Positions 1 through 6,376 of a stretch of 8,979 nucleotides of DNA are shown piece after piece. The stretch lies in the NCBI GenBank assembly GCA_028687395.1, contig JAQUAE010000050.1:1-8979 (forward strand), read 5' to 3'. How positions within the stretch are numbered: position 1 is the first letter of the stretch; each line of letters starts with the position of its first letter. Position numbers and translations under genes: made by a program. The stretch is from Anaerolineales bacterium (GTDB lineage Bacteria > Chloroflexota > Anaerolineae > Anaerolineales > UBA4823). The notes beneath the pieces are model-generated. The model was not told where the DNA came from, did not search any database, and was given only the letters and a program-made list of their open reading frames with translations.

Positions 1-237
1 TCCGGCGGCAGCACTTTCGCCACCGGCACCGTGCTTAAAATCCCCCAGTCCGGGCGACCCTTCCCCGGCAAGCGCGCCCTCAAGTCGCACCCCACCACCT
101 ACACCGTGGGCTCCGGGGACACGATCTACACCATCGCCTGCGAGTTTGGCGACGTCTCGCCCAACATGATCGCCCTGGCGAACGGCTTGAAACCACCCTA
201 CAAACTCAGCGCCGGGCAAAAACTGCACATACCCTGA
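1..237 (+). CDS. LysM-domain protein, C-terminal fragment (5' end outside window)
   Basis: The open frame runs in from the left edge and stops with TGA at 235-237, giving 78 visible residues. A complete LysM domain covers about residues 33-78. It starts with the typical YTV-x-SGDT-hydrophobic core, continues through an NMIALANGL-like helix and ends in AGQKLHIP. The first 16 residues (ending G-T-V-L-K-I-P) look like the tail of a preceding LysM repeat, so the protein probably carries at least two in tandem joined by a Pro/Lys-rich linker. LysM modules bind N-acetylglucosamine polymers such as peptidoglycan, so the full protein is probably a cell-envelope or secreted protein. Any catalytic or signal-peptide part lies outside the window and its role cannot be named. 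The GTG at 31 is an internal valine, not a start. A terminator follows closely. Confidence 0.85.
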   Translation, partial: SGGSTFATGTVLKIPQSGRPFPGKRALKSHPTTYTVGSGDTIYTIACEFGDVSPNMIALANGLKPPYKLSAGQKLHIP

Positions 238-265
238 GCGTATCATCGCAGCGCTCACCATTGGG

Positions 266-306
266 GAGTAACCGGGTGCTCCCACTCGGTTACTCTTTAT
301 TATTTT
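266..306 (+). terminator. Rho-independent terminator after the LysM gene
   Basis: The 12-bp stem pairs 266-277 (GAGTAACCGGGT) with 284-295 (ACTCGGTTACTC), with one G-T wobble and a 6-nt loop. It is followed by a T-rich run at 296-306. It sits 28 nt past the LysM stop, so it most likely ends that transcript and separates it from the Nudix gene. Confidence 0.85.
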
Positions 307-357
307 AGGACTTACACAGTTGGGGGGGGAGGATCACGCTCAACTGGGTAACTTCTA
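305..357. repeat. Compact imperfect inverted repeat (mini-element or IS-end remnant)
   Basis: The left arm 306-322 reads TAGGACTTACACAGTTG. The right arm 341-357 reads CAACTGGGTAACTTCTA. The arms pair at 14 of 17 positions (15 counting a G-T wobble), and two further pairs continue inward at 323-340 and 324-339. The interior is a run of eight G (322-329) plus a short AGGATCACG segment. The left arm with its G-run recurs in the same orientation at 2685-2708 with one mismatch over 24 nt. This suits a mobile-element end, a MITE-like relic or a structured 5' leader of the Nudix gene. The sequence alone does not decide between these. Confidence 0.6.
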
Positions 358-361
358 TATT
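356..361 (+). promoter_or_regulatory. Possible -10 box for the Nudix gene
   Basis: TATATT at 356-361 would give a start site near 368, just before the ribosome-binding site AGAGG (371-375) and the ATG at 383. No convincing -35 hexamer lies 16-18 nt upstream, and the box overlaps the right arm of the inverted repeat. The call is weak. Confidence 0.3.
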
Positions 362-382
362 TATTGGCAAAGAGGCCGCGCA

Positions 383-913
383 ATGCAAACCGAGACCCTC
401 CGATCCGAAGTGATCCACCAAGGCCGGGCGTTCAGCGTACGCCAGGACGAAATCCGCCTGCCCAATGGACTGACCACCCAGCTCGATATCGTCGTGCACA
501 GCGGCGCGGCGGCCTTGCTGCCCATTGACGCCGAGGGTATGATCTGGTTCATTCGCCAGTACCGCCACGCCGCAGGAGGCGTGCTCCTGGAGCTGCCAGC
601 AGGCACCCTCGAAGCAGGTGAGGACCCGGAGGTCTGCGCCCGCCGGGAAGTCCGCGAGGAGATCGGCATGGCTGCCGGCCGGCTTGAAAAGCTCGGCGAG
701 TTCTACATGGCTCCCGGTTATTCGACCGAATACCTTTACGTTTACCTGGCCAGCGAGCTGAGCAAAGACCCCCTCCCCGGCGACGACGACGAGCTGATCG
801 TGGTCGAGCGCATCCCCGCTCCCCAGGCTTACGCCATGGCTGCCGCCGGGGAAATCCGCGATGCAAAAACCCTCGCCACGATGCTGCTGGCGAGGGCTCA
901 TCTGAAAGTCTGA
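383..913 (+). CDS. Nudix hydrolase, ADP-ribose pyrophosphatase type
   Basis: The 176-residue protein probably hydrolyses ADP-ribose, or a related nucleoside diphosphate sugar, to AMP plus a phosphosugar in the cytoplasm. The Nudix box is perfect at residues 74-96: G74, five residues, E80, seven residues, then REVREEIGM with the metal-binding glutamates E89, E92 and E93. Two further traits point to the ADPRase subfamily: the RQYR...LELPAG approach to the box, and a proline (P111) 15 residues after it in the motif MAPGYSTE. Length matches the family. I chose the ATG at 383 because AGAGG lies 7 nt upstream. The frame stays open to an ATG at 320, but that start lacks a ribosome-binding site and would lie inside the inverted repeat. 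The gene converges on the zinc-finger gene with 12 nt between stops. Substrate is inferred from motifs only. Confidence 0.9.
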   Translation: MQTETLRSEVIHQGRAFSVRQDEIRLPNGLTTQLDIVVHSGAAALLPIDAEGMIWFIRQYRHAAGGVLLELPAGTLEAGEDPEVCARREVREEIGMAAGRLEKLGEFYMAPGYSTEYLYVYLASELSKDPLPGDDDELIVVERIPAPQAYAMAAAGEIRDAKTLATMLLARAHLKV

Positions 914-925
914 CCCGATGGGCGT

Positions 926-1234
926 TTAATCCGGATACAGGTGCCTGGGGCGGCGCCCCTCGGCGCTGGCCGGCTGGTTTTGCCGGCGGCGCGCCGCGCC
1001 CCGCCTGGCTTCCGGATGCAACAATGTGTTCAACCAGGTGATCGCCCGCGAATCGTAATCTCGGCGCCCACACAAGTCGCACACCCAGGCCGGGAAGTTC
1101 GGCACGGTGATCAGCTCTTCGTTCAACCAGGTAAAATAGGTCAGGTATTCCAGGTGCATCACCCCGGATTGGCACTCCGGGCAGGGGGTGAGGATCACCT
1201 CTTCTTCAGGTTCGGGGGGTTGGTTTTCGTCCAT
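926..1234 (-). CDS. YgiT-type zinc-finger protein
   Basis: The 102-residue protein has two CxxC pairs, C18-x2-C21 and C52-x2-C55-G, separated by an aromatic-rich stretch (YLTYFTW). This is the layout of the YgiT/MqsA N-terminal zinc-finger family, which binds one zinc ion. The helix-turn-helix antitoxin domain of MqsA is absent and no toxin gene lies alongside, so I do not call it an antitoxin. Its role is unknown; DNA, RNA or protein contact is possible. The first 12 residues are acidic (EPEEEE-like). The last 30 are Arg/Ala-rich and probably disordered, making it longer than typical stand-alone members. The ATG has no Shine-Dalgarno sequence, but a TATAAT box ends 7 nt before it. It lies 19 nt after the deoC stop. 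Confidence 0.8.
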   Translation of the reverse strand: MDENQPPEPEEEVILTPCPECQSGVMHLEYLTYFTWLNEELITVPNFPAWVCDLCGRRDYDSRAITWLNTLLHPEARRGAARRRQNQPASAEGRRPRHLYPD

Positions 1235-1241
1235 TGCGCGT

Positions 1242-1247
1242 ATTATA
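1242..1247 (-). promoter_or_regulatory. Consensus -10 box directly before the zinc-finger gene (leaderless start likely)
   Basis: Read on the minus strand the sequence is TATAAT, then seven bases, then ATG at 1234. Transcription would be expected to begin at or within a base or two of the ATG. No ribosome-binding site is present. The -35 position falls inside the end of deoC and reads AAGAGG at 17 nt spacing, a poor match. Confidence 0.55.
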
Positions 1248-1253
1248 CCCCGT

Positions 1254-1997
1254 TCAGGCCAACGCCTCTTGCAGGATGCGCACCCCGGAGCTGGTGCCGA
1301 TGCGCGCGGCGCCAGCGCGTATCATCCCCAGCGCGTCGCTATAGCTGCGGATGCCGCCCGCCGCTTTCACCTTCAGCGCCCCTGCAACCACCCGCGCCAT
1401 CAAGGCCACGTCCTCGACCGTGGCGCCACCCGCTCCGAAGCCGGTGGAGGTCTTGACGAAATCCGCGCCGGCCTCCTTGCTCAGCAGGCAGGCGATCACT
1501 TTCTCGCGTAAGGTCAAGGCAGCCGTCTCCAGGATCACCTTGACGATCGCCCCCTGGTTGTGAGCCACCTGCACCACGCCTTGAATATCGTTGAGCACCT
1601 GCCCGTAGGCTTCGCCCTTCAGGGCGCCGATGGCCATCACCATGTCGATCTCCGTTGCGCCTGCTTCCAGGCAGGCCAGCGCCTCGAAGGCCTTCTGCGT
1701 CGCCATGCTGGCGCCCAATGGAAACCCCACTACCGCGCACAGCTTTACCCCGCTGCTCTCCAGCAGCCCGCGCGCCAGCGGCAGGTACACCGGGTTGACG
1801 CACACCGCGGCAAAGCGGTGCTGCCGGGCTTCCTGGCACAGGCTCTTCACCTGCTCGGCGGTTGCCTCGGGCTTGAGCAGGGTGTGGTCGATGTAGGCGG
1901 CGATCTGCTCGCCGCGCGGCTCCTGCGGAGTGCTCACCAACGGCGGGAGTTCCTGCACGTACTTATCCGCCAGGTCGAGCAATGCACCCAAATCCAT
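1254..1997 (-). CDS. deoC: Deoxyribose-phosphate aldolase
   Basis: The 247-residue cytoplasmic TIM-barrel enzyme splits 2-deoxyribose 5-phosphate into glyceraldehyde 3-phosphate and acetaldehyde, the last step of deoxynucleoside salvage. Family landmarks are clear: IDHTLLKP at 36-43, VCVNP at 65-69, VVGFPLG at 89-95, and EIDMVM at 116-121 with catalytic D118. The Schiff-base lysine is K182 in DFVKTSTGF, and the second catalytic lysine is K211 in VKAAGGIR. By my alignment these correspond to D102, K167 and K201 of the E. coli enzyme. Size matches the shorter bacterial DeoC group. The first 30 residues are an extra helical leader. AAGGGAG (2007-2013) lies 9 nt before the ATG and abuts the lepB stop, so the gene is probably translated from a lepB-deoC message. 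No other deo or nucleoside phosphorylase gene is next to it. Confidence 0.95.
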   Translation of the reverse strand: MDLGALLDLADKYVQELPPLVSTPQEPRGEQIAAYIDHTLLKPEATAEQVKSLCQEARQHRFAAVCVNPVYLPLARGLLESSGVKLCAVVGFPLGASMATQKAFEALACLEAGATEIDMVMAIGALKGEAYGQVLNDIQGVVQVAHNQGAIVKVILETAALTLREKVIACLLSKEAGADFVKTSTGFGAGGATVEDVALMARVVAGALKVKAAGGIRSYSDALGMIRAGAARIGTSSGVRILQEALA

Positions 1998-2006
1998 TTT
2001 CTATCA

Positions 2007-2013
2007 CTCCCTT
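2007..2013 (-). promoter_or_regulatory. Ribosome-binding site of deoC
   Basis: AAGGGAG on the minus strand lies 9 nt before the deoC ATG and fills the gap right after the lepB stop codon. This supports co-transcription of the two genes. Confidence 0.7.
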
Positions 2014-2604
2014 CTACGGCGCGGCTATTGCCGTGTCCAGGTGATCGATCAGCCCCCAGCGTTGCGGAGGCCAGTACACCACGATAGCCTTCCCCACCAC
2101 GTACTCCAGGGGCACCGGCCCCCAGGCGTGCGAGTCAGAGGAGTTATTGCGGTTATCTCCCAGGACGAAAAGCGATTTCTCCGGCACCACCCAGTTCGCC
2201 TGGTAATTGGGCGCGGAGGCGATGTACGGCTCGTCCAGGAGCTGGCCGTTCACCCATACCTGACCATCGCGAATCTCCACCCGGTCGTTGGGCAGGCCAA
2301 TGACGCGCTTGATGTACTCCTGCTGCGGGTTGCGCGGGTAGCGGAAGATGATCACATCCCCGATCGCCGGGGCGCCGAACTTATAAGCCAGCTTGTTCAC
2401 GATCACGTATTCCCCGGTGTGCAGGGTTGGTTCCATGCTCTGCCCGTCCACGCGGATACGGGCGGAGATGGCATTGATCCCAAAGAACAATATTGCCGAA
2501 AGCAGAAGCGTCTCCAGCACGTCAGCCAGGAAGCGGAAGGCTTTCGAGCGCTTACCCTCTTCGACAGGCTGTATGGGGTACGGTTCTGGCGTGTTGTCTA
2601 TCAA
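2014..2604 (-). CDS. lepB: Signal peptidase I
   Basis: This membrane-anchored serine protease removes signal peptides from exported proteins on the outer face of the cytoplasmic membrane. With the start chosen here it has 196 residues. One N-terminal transmembrane helix (about 27-49) follows a short charged cytoplasmic segment. The nucleophile is S56 in GQSMEPTL and the general-base lysine is K99 in YIKRVIGLPND. The conserved GDNRNNSSDS box is at 149-158. Length and single-helix topology fit the short Gram-positive-like type. The frame is open from a TTG at 2616, but that codon overlaps the strong GGAGG at 2610-2614. The TTG at 2604, 5 nt after GGAGG, is the better start. No ATG exists before the catalytic serine. 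A promoter lies directly upstream. Confidence 0.92.
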   Translation of the reverse strand: MIDNTPEPYPIQPVEEGKRSKAFRFLADVLETLLLSAILFFGINAISARIRVDGQSMEPTLHTGEYVIVNKLAYKFGAPAIGDVIIFRYPRNPQQEYIKRVIGLPNDRVEIRDGQVWVNGQLLDEPYIASAPNYQANWVVPEKSLFVLGDNRNNSSDSHAWGPVPLEYVVGKAIVVYWPPQRWGLIDHLDTAIAAP

Positions 2605-2609
2605 ATCTA

Positions 2610-2614
2610 CCTCC
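2610..2614 (-). promoter_or_regulatory. Ribosome-binding site that decides the lepB start
   Basis: GGAGG on the minus strand with 5 nt to the TTG at 2604. The alternative TTG at 2616 would overlap this site, so the downstream TTG is preferred. Confidence 0.65.
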
Positions 2615-2628
2615 AAATGCGTCGCAAC

Positions 2629-2657
2629 ATTATAAGGCCGGTTGAGTCCGGCTACAA
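2629..2657 (-). promoter_or_regulatory. Sigma-70-type promoter for lepB-deoC
   Basis: On the minus strand, TTGTAG (2652-2657), a 17-nt spacer and a perfect TATAAT (2629-2634) give a start site near 2621-2623, about 17-19 nt before the lepB TTG. The spacer contains a small GCCGG/CCGGC inverted repeat (2637-2641 with 2648-2652) with a 6-nt loop. It could be an operator or be fortuitous. Confidence 0.65.
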
Positions 2658-2684
2658 GGGCAGGAGAGGTTAAGTTTTTGTTAG

Positions 2685-2708
2685 TTAGGACTTACGCAGT
2701 TGGGGGGG
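2685..2708. repeat. Second copy of the TTAGGACTTAC(G/A)CAGTTG + G-run repeat
   Basis: It matches 305-328 at 23 of 24 positions in the same orientation; the only difference is G2696 against A316. Its run of seven G ends on the base next to the der stop codon (2709-2711). Unlike the first copy it has no inverted partner nearby, so it looks like a solo end. It lies between the end of der and the lepB promoter. Confidence 0.7.
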
Positions 2709-4091
2709 TCAATCCGCCTGCCGACGGGGGCGCAGCACCAGCCGCAACGGAGTGCCCAGGAAGGGATACACCGCGCGGATGCGATTCTCCAGGTAGCGCA
2801 GGTAGCTGAAATGCGCCAGTTGCGGATCGTTGACGTAAATCAGGAACGTGGGCGGATCGTTACGCACCTGGGTGGCATAGTAGATGCGCAACTGCCGGCC
2901 AGCCCTGGAGGGCGAGGGGTGTTGGTCCTGAGCGCCTTGCAGGATCTGGTTGAGCTGCGAGGTGCTCAGGCGCACCAGGCGCTCCTCCTGCACCTGCAGC
3001 GCCGTAGGCAGCACCCGCTCCACGCGCTGGCCGGTCTTGGCCGAGATGAACAACACCGGCACGTAATCCAGGAATTTCAACTCCTGGCGCACGTGCTGTG
3101 TGTACGCCTCCATGGTGTATGAATCCTTGGGGACGGCGTCCCACTTGTTGACCACGACCACGACGCTCTTCCAGGAATCCAGGATGTAGCCTGCGATGTG
3201 AGCGTCCTGGGCAGTGATGCCACTGGTGGCGTCGATGAGCAGCAGGGAGACATCGGCGCGTTCGATAGCCCGCATCGAGCGCATCACGCTGTACTTCTCC
3301 ACGCCGGGATCGATCTTGCCCCTGCGGCGGATACCAGCCGTGTCGATCAGGGTGATTGGCAGGTCCTGGTAGACCATGTGGGTGTCGATGGCGTCTCGCG
3401 TGGTGCCAGGAATCGGGCTGACGATCGCCCGCTCCTCGCCCAGCAGCCGGTTGAGCAGGCTGGACTTGCCCACGTTGGGCTTGCCCACGATGGCGATCTT
3501 GACCGATTCGTCCTCCTGCTCCTCGCCGCGCGAAACGAAGGTCGCCACCAGCACATCCAGCAGGTCTCCGGTGCCGGTGCCATGCAGCGCTGAGATGGCA
3601 TACGGCTCGCCGATGCCCAGCTCATAGAACTGCAACGCCTCCGTCCGCCGTGCGGCGCTATCCGCTTTGTTAACCACCAGGAGCACTGGCGGCCAGCGCT
3701 GGCCGTCTCGTTCGACCTGCTTGCGGCGCAGGATTTCCGCCACCTCGCGGTCGGCGGAGGTGATACCATGCTCGGCGTCCACCACGAACAAGATGGCGTC
3801 CGCCTCCTGGATGGCCATTTCGGCCTGCTGGCGGATCTCCTTGATGAAATCTGCCGAGCCGATGGAGAGCGGCTGCCGCGCTTTGCCCATCGTCGCCGGC
3901 GTGGGATCGATACCCCCGGTGTCCACCAGGTCGAAGAGCACACCGCCCCACTCCACCTCGGTCACAATGCGGTCGCGCGTCGTTCCAGGGACGTCATCCA
4001 CGACCGCCAGGCGCTCTTCCGCCAGGCGGTTGAACAGCGTGCTTTTGCCCACGTTAGGGCGACCGACCAACACAACCACAGGTTTGGGCAT
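2709..4091 (-). CDS. der: Ribosome-assembly GTPase Der (EngA)
   Basis: The 460-residue double GTPase is needed for maturation of the 50S ribosomal subunit. The first G domain has GRPNVGKS (10-17), PGTTRD (35-40), DTGG (57-60), NKAD (141-144) and SAL (167-169). The second has GKPNVGKS (203-210), PGTTRD (228-233), DTAG (250-253), NKWD (315-318) and SAK (350-352). A KH-like C-terminal domain fills about 360-456. All nucleotide-binding motifs are intact. Between DTGG and the next strand the first domain is about 14 residues longer than the E. coli protein as I recall it (roughly 61-82), at the switch II region. The ATG lies 9 nt after the cdaR stop with only a weak GTGAG/TTGAG site, so translation is probably coupled. 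The stop abuts the repeat at 2685-2708, and I see no hairpin terminator. Confidence 0.97.
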   Translation of the reverse strand: MPKPVVVLVGRPNVGKSTLFNRLAEERLAVVDDVPGTTRDRIVTEVEWGGVLFDLVDTGGIDPTPATMGKARQPLSIGSADFIKEIRQQAEMAIQEADAILFVVDAEHGITSADREVAEILRRKQVERDGQRWPPVLLVVNKADSAARRTEALQFYELGIGEPYAISALHGTGTGDLLDVLVATFVSRGEEQEDESVKIAIVGKPNVGKSSLLNRLLGEERAIVSPIPGTTRDAIDTHMVYQDLPITLIDTAGIRRRGKIDPGVEKYSVMRSMRAIERADVSLLLIDATSGITAQDAHIAGYILDSWKSVVVVVNKWDAVPKDSYTMEAYTQHVRQELKFLDYVPVLFISAKTGQRVERVLPTALQVQEERLVRLSTSQLNQILQGAQDQHPSPSRAGRQLRIYYATQVRNDPPTFLIYVNDPQLAHFSYLRYLENRIRAVYPFLGTPLRLVLRPRRQAD

Positions 4092-4100
4092 CTCAATAGC

Positions 4101-5393
4101 TCACGGCAAGGGGGTCGGGGAGGGCGTGATAGCCGGTTGGGTGGCCGTACCTGGGCGCGGCGTCTGGGCATAGGTGATCTTAACCTCCACGCTTTCGGGC
4201 AGGATGGAAGCCACGCTCACCTGGCCGGGAAGCAGGTCGACGCTCAGCGTCACCTGATGAGTGCCCACGCCTAATCCGCTCAAATCCAACGAGACGCGAA
4301 TCCCGCCCGGCTTCAGGTTGTTCAATATCGGCAGCGGGCCGGTGATGAGCACGTCCACTTTGTCCGGCGAGACGCTGGCGCTCAGCTCGGGCGGCAGCCC
4401 AACCACCTCCACCGGCAGTGAGATCGGCAGGCTGCCCTCCAGGGAGGCGATCGACAGCCTCACCAGCACGCTCTCCTCCCCCGCCAGGGTCACCCCCACC
4501 GGAAGGTCCAGGTTGGCGCGGATATCGACGTCGTCGTTCATATCGGTGAGGTCCACCGGTTCGGTCTCCACGAACCCGGGCAGGGCGTTCACCACCTCCG
4601 GGTTGCTCGAGAAGACGGTCACGTTCGGTGGGGTGACGGTGATGTTGGTCAACCAGTAGCCCTCCGCCACCTGCCCGGAGGTGACCACCTTCACCACCAC
4701 GTTGCGATAGCCGCCCAGCAGGTGAATGTCCTGGCGCACCGAGACGGTGGGCGGGCTCAAGATCACCCCCTCCACCACGCCGTCGTCGCTCGAGACTGCA
4801 ATCACCGGCACCTCCCTGGTCACAGAATCGCTCAGCCCCGATATCTCCAGCCTGGCCACCACCGCTTCGACCTGGGAAACCCGCGATTGCGGCCCGGAAA
4901 CGGTCACCCGGTTGGGCATGCTGGAAGCCACCCCCTTGCGGTAGCCCAGGGTGGGCTCGCCGCTCAGCTCCAGGCGCACGGCAAAATCGCGCACCTGCAA
5001 CGGCTCCAGGGTGAGCTTCAACTCCGCCGGCTCACTGCGCGTCACCTGGTGGGGGGTCAGGCCCACCTGCACCTTGACCGGCAGGGTGTAGCTTCCCGCC
5101 TTCAAACCGGAGAGATCGACCCACGCTCGCACCAGATCGGGGTCGGTATTCAGCTTGGCCCAAATCGAGCGCGGCGCTTTAATGGTCACCCGCACCGTAC
5201 TGGGAACCTGGTTCGCAGTTACGAAGTTGGCGTCCTGGCCGATGACCTCCAACGCCACCGGTTTCGGGTAGAGCAGCTCCTCGTTCGGGTCGGCAGCCAC
5301 CACTGCAGACACCCAGACCACCACCGCCAGGATGAAAGCTGTGAGCAGAGGGGCCAGATTGCGGGTCAACCAGCGAAAGAGCCTGGCGAACAT
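4101..5393 (-). CDS. cdaR: YbbR-domain protein, CdaR-like regulator of diadenylate cyclase
   Basis: The 430-residue protein has one N-terminal transmembrane helix (about 14-33) after a basic start, then a long beta-rich extracytoplasmic region. That region reads as four YbbR repeats, at about 43-130, 136-221, 230-315 and 322-408. Each repeat carries a strand pattern ending in hydrophobic-x-P-x-x-V-x-V. The last 20 residues are a Pro/Thr tail (P-G-T-A-T...S-P-T-P). In Firmicutes the YbbR protein CdaR binds the membrane cyclase CdaA and adjusts its c-di-AMP output. The same role is inferred here from the adjacent cdaA, whose stop is one base before this ATG. That one-base gap strongly suggests translational coupling. 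The number of repeats is a reading of the pattern, not a domain search. Confidence 0.88.
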   Translation of the reverse strand: MFARLFRWLTRNLAPLLTAFILAVVVWVSAVVAADPNEELLYPKPVALEVIGQDANFVTANQVPSTVRVTIKAPRSIWAKLNTDPDLVRAWVDLSGLKAGSYTLPVKVQVGLTPHQVTRSEPAELKLTLEPLQVRDFAVRLELSGEPTLGYRKGVASSMPNRVTVSGPQSRVSQVEAVVARLEISGLSDSVTREVPVIAVSSDDGVVEGVILSPPTVSVRQDIHLLGGYRNVVVKVVTSGQVAEGYWLTNITVTPPNVTVFSSNPEVVNALPGFVETEPVDLTDMNDDVDIRANLDLPVGVTLAGEESVLVRLSIASLEGSLPISLPVEVVGLPPELSASVSPDKVDVLITGPLPILNNLKPGGIRVSLDLSGLGVGTHQVTLSVDLLPGQVSVASILPESVEVKITYAQTPRPGTATQPAITPSPTPLP

Positions 5394-5394
5394 G

Positions 5395-6279
5395 CTAGCG
5401 TGCCTCCCAATCCTTGGATCCGCGGTATCCGAAGAGGCGCAGGAAGTAGTCCAGCGGGCGTTTGTGCATCTCCCCCTGGCGGAAGAAGGCGCTCAGGATG
5501 CCCTCCAGGCGCTCGGCGTCCAGGCGGCGAATCATCTTGCCGGCGTGGACGATCGACACGTAGCCCGTCTCCTCCGAGACGACCACCGCCACCGCGTCGG
5601 ACACCTCCGAGATGCCCAGCGCAGCACGATGGCGCAGACCCATTTGCCGGTCGGCGGTGTGGGCAAGCACCCCGCTGGCGGAGAGGGGCAAGACGCACGC
5701 CGCCGCCACCAGGCGCGAATCGGAGATGATTACCGCCCCGTCGTGCAGCGGCGTATTGGGGTAGAACACCTGCAGGAGCAACTCCGAGGTCACCTGGGCG
5801 TTCATCATCACCCCGGTGCGCACGTAATCCTCCAGGTTCTCCAGGCGCTGCAGCACGATCAACGCCCCGTGCTTGCGCTCCGAGAGCCGGGACACCGCCT
5901 TGATCACCGCCGAAATCGTCTCCTGCGCCGAGGAGACCGGCGGGTTGCCCGGTAACACTGACCCGGCTCGACCTAAACGCTCCAGCGTACGCCGGATTTC
6001 CGGGGCGAAGATCACCGGGATGGCCAGCAGCATGGCTGGTAGCGTATTGCGCACCAGCCAGGAGAAAGCTGGCAGCACCTCCAGGCTGGCCAGCAGGCTG
6101 ATCAGCACGATCAGGAACAGCGCCCCGCGCAGCAGCACGATAGCTTGCGTGTCGCGCAGAAACTGCAGCAACAGGAAGAACACCAGCGTCACCAGGAACA
6201 GGTCGATGACGTCCAGCCAGGTCAATCGCTGAAAGATGAAGACGATATTATCGAGAAAGCGGGTGATGATCTCTAACAC
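5395..6279 (-). CDS. cdaA: Membrane diadenylate cyclase CdaA (c-di-AMP synthase)
   Basis: This enzyme condenses two ATP into cyclic di-AMP, a second messenger that controls potassium and osmolyte uptake and cell-wall balance. The preferred form has 294 residues. Three transmembrane helices (about 25-43, 47-67 and 75-92) are followed by a cytoplasmic DisA_N/DAC domain. The catalytic DGA is at 180-182 (in LHDGAVII) and RHR at 216-218 (in LRHRAALGISE), both intact. The ATP-contacting GALIV strand is near 138-142. I chose the GTG at 6279 because GGAG lies 7 nt upstream. The frame is open to another GTG at 6318 (307 residues), which has only a weak AGG close by. The B. subtilis protein is about 273 residues, so the shorter form fits better. 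It is followed by its partner cdaR with a one-base gap. Confidence 0.95.
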   Translation of the reverse strand: MLEIITRFLDNIVFIFQRLTWLDVIDLFLVTLVFFLLLQFLRDTQAIVLLRGALFLIVLISLLASLEVLPAFSWLVRNTLPAMLLAIPVIFAPEIRRTLERLGRAGSVLPGNPPVSSAQETISAVIKAVSRLSERKHGALIVLQRLENLEDYVRTGVMMNAQVTSELLLQVFYPNTPLHDGAVIISDSRLVAAACVLPLSASGVLAHTADRQMGLRHRAALGISEVSDAVAVVVSEETGYVSIVHAGKMIRRLDAERLEGILSAFFRQGEMHKRPLDYFLRLFGYRGSKDWEAR

Positions 6280-6376
6280 CGCAGTACTCCACGCCTCAGA
6301 ACGCCTCTCCAAAACCACCGACCTGACGTCGTCCGCCCACCCATCAGGTAGGTCAGCCTTGCGCTCAAACCAGAGT

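Noticed and set aside
322..329. G-quadruplex at the G-run of the repeat
   Set aside because: There is one G tract only; four spaced tracts on the same strand are not present at either copy.
549..1175. Minus-strand open frame across the Nudix and zinc-finger genes
   Set aside because: It is Arg/Gly/Pro-rich and out of frame with both real genes, whose motifs are perfect.
926..1234. MqsR/MqsA-type toxin-antitoxin pair
   Set aside because: Only the zinc-finger half is present. There is no helix-turn-helix domain, and no small toxin frame is found on either side; the neighbours are Nudix and deoC.
1930..2673. Plus-strand open frame (247 codons) opposite lepB
   Set aside because: It is antisense to a lepB with all catalytic motifs; no motif is seen in the translated product.
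4722..5729. Long plus-strand open frame (335 codons) opposite cdaR and cdaA
   Set aside because: It is His/Arg/Pro-rich with no recognisable domain and lies entirely opposite two well-supported genes; it is a by-product of high GC.
6323..6353. Possible terminator or leader hairpin between coaE and cdaA (ACCTGA...TCAGGT)
   Set aside because: The stem is only 6 bp with a long loop and no T-run follows on the minus strand.
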